Source of the DNA: Pseudomonadota bacterium
Lineage (GTDB): Bacteria; Pseudomonadota; Gammaproteobacteria; Steroidobacterales; Steroidobacteraceae
Assembly (NCBI GenBank): GCA_021843755.1
Contig: JAKBWB010000071.1
Coordinates: 62,001 to 126,000 of the forward strand
Reading direction: 5' to 3'
DNA length: 64,000 nt
Below the pieces are notes generated by a model. That model was given only the letters and a program-made list of their open reading frames with translations. It did not search any database and was not told the DNA's origin. Numbering within the stretch: position 1 is the first letter of the stretch; the number at the start of each line of letters is the position of its first letter. A program made the translations under genes and the position numbers. Shown piece by piece: positions 57,934 to 64,000 of this stretch.

Positions 57934-59435
57934 GTCCCGCAACGAGCAATGTACTGTGGCTGCTCGGCCTTGGCGTCATGCTCGTGGCAATGAGCGCGCC
58001 GGCCGCCGCGGCCGCCCCCGCCCGGATCGCGGCCCCGCGGGGCACCTCGACGAGGGCCGCACATGCGGTACGGACCGGATCGGCCGCGCCGCGGTGCACC
58101 TCGCCCGGCGCCGCCGCCAACCGCGCGCTGCTCGACCTGGCGGCCAGCCTGGCCGCCACGCCGAGCGAGGGCAACTTTACGCGCCGGACGTTGTTCGCCG
58201 CCGCGCGCTGCGGCGATGATCTGCCGGCCCTCTCCTGGAGCCTCGCGCAGGATCACTGGCGCTTGGCACAACGGCTGATCAACGGCAATCCCCGCCCGCC
58301 CCCGCGCTGGGTCCGGCTCAGCCTGGCCCTGCATCGGCGCGATCTGACCGAACTCGCCCGCCTGCTCCAGCGCCCCGCCGGTCTCGCCCCGGACGATCGA
58401 GTGCGGGCGCAGATGGATCTCGGCCGCTACCGGCAGGCCCGCCGCGACGCGTTGCGCGCGCTGCGGATCGATCCCTGGGATCGCGCGCTGCGCCGGGAAT
58501 ATCTGCAGGCGGTGCGCCGCAGCGCCAGTTACCTCGACCTGCAGGGGAGTTGGCACAGCTTCGATGGGCTGCAACTCTATGGGTCGCGCCTGCGGGCGCG
58601 GCTGTCGCTCGCTGATCACTGGGGCGTGCTCCTCGACGCCGACACCTTGGCGCGCGCGGCGGCGACCCGCGCCGCGATCGCGGCGGGATCCCCCTGGAGC
58701 AGCCGCGCGCTGGTTGGATTCTTCTGGCAGGATCCGCGGTGGAGGATTCGGGTCCAGGCCGGACAGTACGCGGCCCTACGCAATAATTTCACTGCGCGGG
58801 TCGAGGCGTTGTGGCGCGCAACGAGCGGCGGGGCGCTGTCGGCGGTCGGAGACTATCACGCCCGCAGCTTCGAGAGTCCCGCCCTGGCCCTCGGCGGCAT
58901 GGTCGATCGCGCCGGCCTCGAGTGGACGCAACGGCTCGGCCGGTGGACGGACAGTCTCGGTCTGGGTTGGAGGCGGTATTTGGGGCAGGACGGCATCGCC
59001 GTTGGTCAGGATCATTTCGTCGAGGCCGCCGCGATGTGGGGCCACGCGCTCGGTCCCTGGGAACTGCAGGCTGGACCGTTTGCCGACTACCACGCGCTGA
59101 GGCGGCGGCGGGCGGTGACCGGAGTGCTGGCCGGGCTGCTCCCGCCGGGGGAGCACGGCCCGGATCTGCTGCTGTCCGGCAGCTATGCCGACGCGGGCGT
59201 GCGGCTGCAGTGGGCGGCGTGGCGGCGCGCCCTGGACGCCGCCTGGACTCCTTATCTCACGCTCAGTGTTTACGAGAACACGCGCTACGGTCCGGAATAT
59301 CAGCTTGGCGCGGGGATCAGCACCCCGATTCTCGGGCCGGACCGGCTGCGCATCGGCTTCGCCCAGGGGCAGAGCGATCACGCTCTGGCACTGACGCAAC
59401 GAATCATCAAGATCGGCTACCGATACTACTTCTGA
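57930..59435 (+). CDS. pelB: PelB-like C-terminal part: outer-membrane beta-barrel
   Basis: A 501-residue protein with its own signal peptide (about 1-29, SAPAAAAA), a short TPR-like part (about 80-185), and a C-terminal ~310-residue region of alternating short strands (SYLDLQGSWHSFDGLQLYGSRL, LDAAWTPYLTLSVYENTRYG) that ends in the aromatic YRYYF expected for outer-membrane barrels. This corresponds to the porin through which Pel leaves the cell. The start is a GTG. It is the most PelB-like of the three pieces. Confidence 0.8.
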   Translation: MSPATSNVLWLLGLGVMLVAMSAPAAAAAPARIAAPRGTSTRAAHAVRTGSAAPRCTSPGAAANRALLDLAASLAATPSEGNFTRRTLFAAARCGDDLPALSWSLAQDHWRLAQRLINGNPRPPPRWVRLSLALHRRDLTELARLLQRPAGLAPDDRVRAQMDLGRYRQARRDALRALRIDPWDRALRREYLQAVRRSASYLDLQGSWHSFDGLQLYGSRLRARLSLADHWGVLLDADTLARAAATRAAIAAGSPWSSRALVGFFWQDPRWRIRVQAGQYAALRNNFTARVEALWRATSGGALSAVGDYHARSFESPALALGGMVDRAGLEWTQRLGRWTDSLGLGWRRYLGQDGIAVGQDHFVEAAAMWGHALGPWELQAGPFADYHALRRRRAVTGVLAGLLPPGEHGPDLLLSGSYADAGVRLQWAAWRRALDAAWTPYLTLSVYENTRYGPEYQLGAGISTPILGPDRLRIGFAQGQSDHALALTQRIIKIGYRYYF

Positions 59436-59460
59436 CGGGCTGTTTCCAAGGGGACATGAC

Positions 59461-59994
59461 ATGAATCGCGGCAAATTGCTGGTTCCAACCATCGTGCTGG
59501 TGATGCTGGCGGGCTGTGCCGGCATGAACATCCAGGCGCAACGCCCGCTCAGGCCCGCCGCGGACACGGCGTGGGCCGTCCTGCCGTTCGCCAACAACAC
59601 CGAGACACCGGTCGCCAACGCACGGGCCGCGGCCCTGGCGGCGGGCCTTCTGCAAAGCGACGGCCATCGCGTACTGGGAACTCTGCCGATCAGCAGCCGG
59701 CCGCAGGCTCTGCTCGGCGGCGACTGGCGGCGGGATTACACCCGGGCCCTGGCCGCCGCGCGCGCCGCCGGCGCCCGCTATGCCCTGGGGGGCAGCGTCG
59801 AGCAGTGGAGCTATCGCGCCGGAATCAACGCCGAACCGGAGGTGTCATTGACCCTCTGGGTTGTCGATGTGCCCAGCGGGACCGTCATCTGGAGCGGGGT
59901 CGGCAGCGCCCACGGCGGCAGCCTGGGACGATCCGGCACGGCCGCAGTCGCCCAACACCTCATCCACCGGCTGCTCGCCCGCGCCCTGCAGTGA
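59461..59994 (+). CDS. pelC: Pel outer-membrane lipoprotein PelC
   Basis: A 177-residue lipoprotein with lipobox MLAGC (Cys19). The mature fold begins AWAVLPFANNTETPVA and includes ARYALGGSVEQW and LTLWVVDVPSGTVIW, as in PelC, which forms a dodecameric electronegative ring under the PelB barrel. Length matches (172 in Pseudomonas). It lies 25 bases after the barrel gene. Confidence 0.93.
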   Translation: MNRGKLLVPTIVLVMLAGCAGMNIQAQRPLRPAADTAWAVLPFANNTETPVANARAAALAAGLLQSDGHRVLGTLPISSRPQALLGGDWRRDYTRALAAARAAGARYALGGSVEQWSYRAGINAEPEVSLTLWVVDVPSGTVIWSGVGSAHGGSLGRSGTAAVAQHLIHRLLARALQ

Positions 59995-59998
59995 ACCG

Positions 59999-61285
59999 AT
60001 GCGAGTCCTCACTGCCATTGCGCGTCGCGGGCACGGCTGGCTGGAGGCCCTCCTCCTTCCGGCCCTCGCCGTGCTGCTGACGCGGCTGCTCGATCCCGGC
60101 GACCCGCTGTTGCTGCGCCAGCCGTTTCCCTGGCTGCTCGTCATCCCGTTGCTGATCGCGCTGCGCTACGAGTTCCTGCCCGCCCTGCTCTCGAGCCTGG
60201 TACTGGCGAGCACCTTCCTCTGGCACCCCTATCCCGCATCCGAGGCCCTGACGGTTTGCGCCGGCGTTGTGCTGGTGGCCCTGATCGCCGCAGAGTTCGC
60301 CTCCTACTGGTCGCGCCGCGAGGCGGGCCGGGGCCTGCAGGATCAGATCACGGCCACCCGGCTGCGGCAGCTCGCCGACGATCTGTACGTCACCCGCGTT
60401 TCCCTCGATCGCCTGGAGCAGAGCCTGCTGTACCAACCGGTTTCGGCACGCAGCGCGCTGCAGGAACTGCAGCGCGCGCTGGCCGCCGCCGAAGGCGAGT
60501 TCGGTCAGAGCGTCCTGTCCCGTTTCCTTTACTTCCTCAACCAATTGACCGGCGTGCAGCGTGCCGCCTGGTATCGGTTCGAGCGGGGCGAGACGCAGCC
60601 GCAGCCGCTGGCGGCCCTGGGCGAGGGCTCGGGTTGGCAACCCGATGATCCGGTCCTGCGCGCGGCCCTCGCGGCGGGCGAAAGCCGGTGTCTGGCCGAT
60701 CTCGATCTGAGCCGCGTTGAGCACTACCTCGCCGTCCATGTACACGCCGACAGCGACGCCGAACGGCAGATCCTGTGCATCGAGGACATGTCGTTCTTCG
60801 CAATCAACCGGGAGCAGCTGCAGGTCGTCGAAGTGCTGTTCCAATACCTGTGCGGCTATCGCGCCGCCGTGCTGCGCGCTCGCCCCTTGTGCACGCAGTG
60901 GCCGGACTGTCCGGTCGAGTTTGCAACCGTGCTGTTGCAGCTCGAGCGCATGGCGCGGCTCGTGCCGCAAGCCGGCATGCTCATCCGCCACGAATTCCAA
61001 CCCGGGGACGACGCGGAGCAGATCGTTGCCCGTACTCAAAACCTGCGCCGCGGCATGGACATGCTCTGGGTGCATCGACAGCCCGGCCGGCTCCTCATGA
61101 TCGCCCTGCTCCCCTTTGCCGGCGCGAGCGCCGCAGAGGGCTATCTGAGCCGCATCGAAGGCGAGCAGCGCAAGTATCATGCCGAATCCTGGGCCAGGGC
61201 CTTCCTCGCCCATCACCTGTTCAGGGTCGATGCACGCGATGCCGCCGTGCAGCTGCGCGAGGCTCTCGCGCCGGGGGGTGGGTGA
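59999..61285 (+). CDS. pelD: Pel c-di-GMP receptor PelD
   Basis: A 428-residue inner-membrane protein. Four TM helices lie in residues ~15-100, then a GAF-like domain (about 150-295) and a degenerate GGDEF domain. An RxxD pattern, RGMD, occurs at 351-354, at the relative position of the inhibitory-site Arg367/Asp370 of Pseudomonas PelD; Arg385 could be the second contact. Binding of c-di-GMP is therefore plausible and would switch on polymer synthesis. ATG 59999; stop overlaps pelE (TGATG). Confidence 0.9.
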   Translation: MRVLTAIARRGHGWLEALLLPALAVLLTRLLDPGDPLLLRQPFPWLLVIPLLIALRYEFLPALLSSLVLASTFLWHPYPASEALTVCAGVVLVALIAAEFASYWSRREAGRGLQDQITATRLRQLADDLYVTRVSLDRLEQSLLYQPVSARSALQELQRALAAAEGEFGQSVLSRFLYFLNQLTGVQRAAWYRFERGETQPQPLAALGEGSGWQPDDPVLRAALAAGESRCLADLDLSRVEHYLAVHVHADSDAERQILCIEDMSFFAINREQLQVVEVLFQYLCGYRAAVLRARPLCTQWPDCPVEFATVLLQLERMARLVPQAGMLIRHEFQPGDDAEQIVARTQNLRRGMDMLWVHRQPGRLLMIALLPFAGASAAEGYLSRIEGEQRKYHAESWARAFLAHHLFRVDARDAAVQLREALAPGGG

Positions 61286-62202
61286 TGACGCTCCTCGCAC
61301 TCGTCGTTGCCGATCTTCTCTGCACGCTCCTGGCCGTGCTGTCGGCCTCGCTCCTGACCCCCGTGGCGCCCGGGGCGCGCAGGGTGTTCAGCACGGTACT
61401 GTATCTGGTGATGGCGCTGGCGATGCCGTTCATCGGAGCGATTCTGATCGTCGCATACGCCGCGGCCCTGCGCAGCGTGCACCGCAAGATCGATCGAGCC
61501 GAGGTGGAGCCGATCCATGTGCCGCCCGCGGCGCGGGATTTTCGCCTGCAGCCCTCCGCCGCCGCGCCCGGCGGCATTGCCGGGCGCCTCGCCGGCTCAC
61601 GCGATCCGCGCCAGCGGGTGGCGGCGCTCTCCCAGATCGCCAGTTCCCGATTCTTCGACCAGTATCGTCTGCTGCGCGCGGCGCTGAAAGACGAGGCCGA
61701 AGAGGTGCGGCTGTTGGCCTACGCCGCCCTCGATCAGCGCGAGCATGAAAACACGGAACTGCTCATCGGCCTGCGGCGCCAGATCGATGCGGCCGGGGAT
61801 ACGCGCCGGCTGCATCGCCTGCGCGGCTATCACGCATGGCTGCAATGGAGCATCGATCACTCGGCCGCAAGAGAGATGGCCGCTCCGAGCGCACGGACGC
61901 AGGAACCTGCGCGCGCTCCCGCGCCGAACGACGGCCGGGACGACGCCGGGGATGCAACGTTGCCGTTGCTTGCCGGGCTGCGTCACCTGGAAACCGGCAA
62001 CACCGTCCAGGCCGTGGCGGCACTTCTCGAGGCGCGGCGCCGCGGCGCCGGGGGAGCGATCGTCGCGCCCCATCTGGCGGCGGCTTATTACGCCGAAAAG
62101 GACATTCCCGCGTTGCGCCGGCTGTACGCCGAGCATCCCGAACTGCGCTTGTCGGCCCGCTACGGCCCGTCCCACCGATTCTGGCTGGGCTCCTGCTCAT
62201 GA
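61285..62202 (+). CDS. pelE: Pel inner-membrane protein PelE
   Basis: A 305-residue protein with two TM helices (about 3-25 and 37-60) and a cytoplasmic helical-repeat region with LLAYAALDQREHENTELL and a TPR-like segment near 230-290. This matches PelE, which joins PelD and PelG in the inner-membrane complex. It overlaps pelD by one base and pelF by four. The long frame upstream is a shadow of pelD. Confidence 0.88.
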   Translation: MTLLALVVADLLCTLLAVLSASLLTPVAPGARRVFSTVLYLVMALAMPFIGAILIVAYAAALRSVHRKIDRAEVEPIHVPPAARDFRLQPSAAAPGGIAGRLAGSRDPRQRVAALSQIASSRFFDQYRLLRAALKDEAEEVRLLAYAALDQREHENTELLIGLRRQIDAAGDTRRLHRLRGYHAWLQWSIDHSAAREMAAPSARTQEPARAPAPNDGRDDAGDATLPLLAGLRHLETGNTVQAVAALLEARRRGAGGAIVAPHLAAAYYAEKDIPALRRLYAEHPELRLSARYGPSHRFWLGSCS

Positions 62203-63686
62203 TCAACAAGGGCGCCCGATCCGTCGATGTGCTGCTCCTGCTCGAGGGCACCTTCCCCTACGTCCGGGGCGGGGTCTCCGCCTGGGTCAATCACCTGATT
62301 GAGGGCTGCTCCGACCTGCGCTTCGGTGTCATTTTTCTCGGCAGCGCGCGCCAGGACTATCGCGGCACCCCGTACGCCTTGCCCGCCAATGTCGAGTACT
62401 ACGCGGAGTATTTCCTGTTCGACGCGCCCGCGCGCACCACGGGCGGCCGAGGCGGCGCCGCGCAGCTCGATGCCGTGCGCTCCGGGCATGCGCAGATGCG
62501 CCAATGCATTGCCGGCGCGGACGCGCCCCTCGATCTGAGCCGCTGCAGCGCGAACTTCCACATCACCCACGAGGCGTTTCTGCAGGGCCGCGCGGCCTGG
62601 GACTATCTGCTCGAGTGCTATGCACGCATTCCCGATCAACCGCCGTTCGTCGATTATTTCTGGACCGTTCGCGGCATGCACGCTCCCCTGTGGGTCCTGC
62701 AGGCCGCCGTGGAGCGAGCCCCGCGGGCCCGGGTGCTGCACAGTCCTTCCACCGGCTATGCCGGTTATCTCGCCGCCGTGCTGAGCGATCGTTGGGCCCG
62801 GCCATTGATCATTTCCGAGCACGGAATCTATACCAAGGAAAGACGCCTGGACATGATGCGGGCAAGTTGGATCCACGAGGACGATGAATTCCTGCAGCGG
62901 CCCGGGCGGGTGCATCACCTGCGTCACCTCTGGATCGATTTTTTCGAGCTGCTGGGACGGGTGAGCTATCGGCAGGCCTGGCGGGTGGTCAACCTTTACG
63001 CGGGCATGGCCGCCGCGCAGATCAGTGACGGGGCCGACCCGGACAAGCTGACGACCATTCCCAACGGGGTCGCGGTCGAGCGATTCGTTCCCTGCCGCCG
63101 CTCCTTCCCCGAGCGCCGCAACATCGTCGCGCTGGTCGGTCGCGTGGTACCCATCAAGGACATCAAGACCTTCATCCGCGCCGCCGCACATCTGCGCGCG
63201 GACGGCCCCGCGCCGACCTTCTGGATCGTCGGTCCGACCGAGGAAGACGAGCAGTACCACGAGGAATGCCGCGTGCTGGTCGAGCACCTGGGCCTGGCGG
63301 AGCGGGTGCGATTCCGCGGCTTTCAATCGGTCGCCGAGGTGCTCGCCGAGGTTCGTCTGACCGTCTTGAGTTCCATCAGCGAAGCTCTGCCGCTGTCGGT
63401 CTTGGAGAGCTTCGCCGCCGGCGTCCCGGTGGTGACGACGGACGTCGGCTGCTGCCGCGAATTGCTCTATGGCGCCCCGGGTGCCTGCGATGCGCAGGCC
63501 GCCGGCCGTATCGTGCCGATCGCCGATCCGCACGCCCTGGCCGGCGCCGTCGAGACCCTGCTCGGCGATGAGTCCCTGTGGGCGCGCTGCAGCGGCAACG
63601 CCATCGCAAGGGTGGAGGCGCTCTACCGGGACACGCAGATGCTGGCACATTATCGCCACCTCTACCGGGAGGCGCTCGGGGTCTAA
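62199..63686 (+). CDS. pelF: Pel glycosyltransferase PelF (GT4)
   Basis: A 495-residue cytoplasmic GT-B glycosyltransferase that builds the GalNAc-rich chain from UDP-sugar. N-terminal LLLLEGTFPYVRGGVSAWV is diagnostic of PelF. The C-terminal GT4 domain has VGRVVPIKDIKTFIRAAAHL, and the EX7E motif in SISEALPLSVLESFAAG. I used the ATG at 62199, overlapping pelE (ATGA). Length matches the 507 residues in Pseudomonas. Confidence 0.96.
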   Translation: MINKGARSVDVLLLLEGTFPYVRGGVSAWVNHLIEGCSDLRFGVIFLGSARQDYRGTPYALPANVEYYAEYFLFDAPARTTGGRGGAAQLDAVRSGHAQMRQCIAGADAPLDLSRCSANFHITHEAFLQGRAAWDYLLECYARIPDQPPFVDYFWTVRGMHAPLWVLQAAVERAPRARVLHSPSTGYAGYLAAVLSDRWARPLIISEHGIYTKERRLDMMRASWIHEDDEFLQRPGRVHHLRHLWIDFFELLGRVSYRQAWRVVNLYAGMAAAQISDGADPDKLTTIPNGVAVERFVPCRRSFPERRNIVALVGRVVPIKDIKTFIRAAAHLRADGPAPTFWIVGPTEEDEQYHEECRVLVEHLGLAERVRFRGFQSVAEVLAEVRLTVLSSISEALPLSVLESFAAGVPVVTTDVGCCRELLYGAPGACDAQAAGRIVPIADPHALAGAVETLLGDESLWARCSGNAIARVEALYRDTQMLAHYRHLYREALGV

Positions 63687-63688
63687 TC

Positions 63689-64000
63689 ATGGCGGGCATC
63701 GGTTTCGAACTGCGCCGCATCCTGCGGCGCAAGAGCTATTGGGCCCTGCTCGAGGCCTATACCTATGCCGGAATCGTCTCCTCCGGTCCCTGGCTGCTGT
63801 CGATCTTCGGCATCCTGCTCCTCGGGTTCTTCGCGCTCGGCGCGCGCTTCGCCTCCGCGCCGGTCATCCAGTTTCAGGTGTCGGTCACGTACCTGATCGC
63901 CGTTTCCCTGATACTCACCGGTCCCTTGCAGCTGCTGTTCACGCGTCACATCGCCGACATGCTGTTCGCGCGGCAGGCACGCGCCGTCATTCCCGTCCTG
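63689..64000 (+). CDS. pelG: Pel inner-membrane transporter PelG, 3' end outside window
   Basis: The first 104 codons of PelG. The start MAGIGFELRRILRRKSYWALLEAY is typical, and at least two TM helices follow (about 28-52 and 66-88). PelG is a polysaccharide-transporter family protein of about 450 residues that should move the nascent Pel chain across the inner membrane. The window ends inside it. Confidence 0.93.
   Translation, partial: MAGIGFELRRILRRKSYWALLEAYTYAGIVSSGPWLLSIFGILLLGFFALGARFASAPVIQFQVSVTYLIAVSLILTGPLQLLFTRHIADMLFARQARAVIPVL

Noticed and set aside
55439-59435. Frameshifted single pelB
   Set aside because: Each piece has its own start in the ATGA or GTGA overlap, and the second and third have signal peptides, which chance frameshifts would not create.

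Overview
The window is GC-rich DNA packed with genes and carries no mobile elements, rRNA, tRNA or CRISPR. The gene content suggests a polarly flagellated gammaproteobacterium. The order nrdR-ribD-ribE-ribB-ribH-nusB-thiL, the FleQ/FlhF/FlhG flagellar logic, sigma-54 promoters in front of flagellar operons, CheZ, and an atypical tPilZ protein of the Xanthomonas type all fit this. Genus cannot be told from the sequence alone.

Region 1 (1-13.5 kb) is housekeeping. It holds the end of folE2 on the plus strand, then a long minus-strand block: glyA, nrdR, ribD, ribE, a TlpA-type thioredoxin, a RibB with a decayed GTP cyclohydrolase II domain, ribH, nusB and thiL. A signalling trio follows: a Ser/Thr kinase fused to a cyclic-nucleotide-binding domain, an OmpR-type regulator and a sensor kinase. 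ettA runs the other way. Region 2 (13.7-15.1 kb) has a DUF4145 protein and a tPilZ protein that converge on fliK.

Region 3 (15.1-35 kb) is the flagellar regulon core. The minus strand reads fleQ, fleR-like, fliEFGHIJK. The plus strand reads fliLMNOPQR, flhBAFG, fliA. The two arms diverge from a 394-base region holding CRP/Clp-like palindromes and a near-perfect sigma-54 promoter. Both sigma-54 activators lack a receiver domain and no fleS is present. Region 4 (34.6-50.5 kb) is chemotaxis and motor: cheY, cheZ, motA, motB, DUF2802, STAS, cheA, cheW, a 51-residue ORF, two MCPs, a second cheY, a secreted small protein, a small protein with a CheZ-like D-x-x-x-Q motif, cheR, cheD, cheB. Two HDOD genes follow, the first behind a strong sigma-28 promoter.

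Region 5 (52.7 kb to the window end) is a Pel exopolysaccharide operon, pelA to pelG (pelG cut by the window edge). The outer-membrane protein PelB, one long polypeptide in Pseudomonas aeruginosa, is here three overlapping genes, two with their own signal peptide and the first with a membrane anchor. Motility and biofilm matrix genes are therefore adjacent. Candidate cyclic-di-GMP receptors (tPilZ, PelD) and possible cAMP-type control sites sit in the same stretch.
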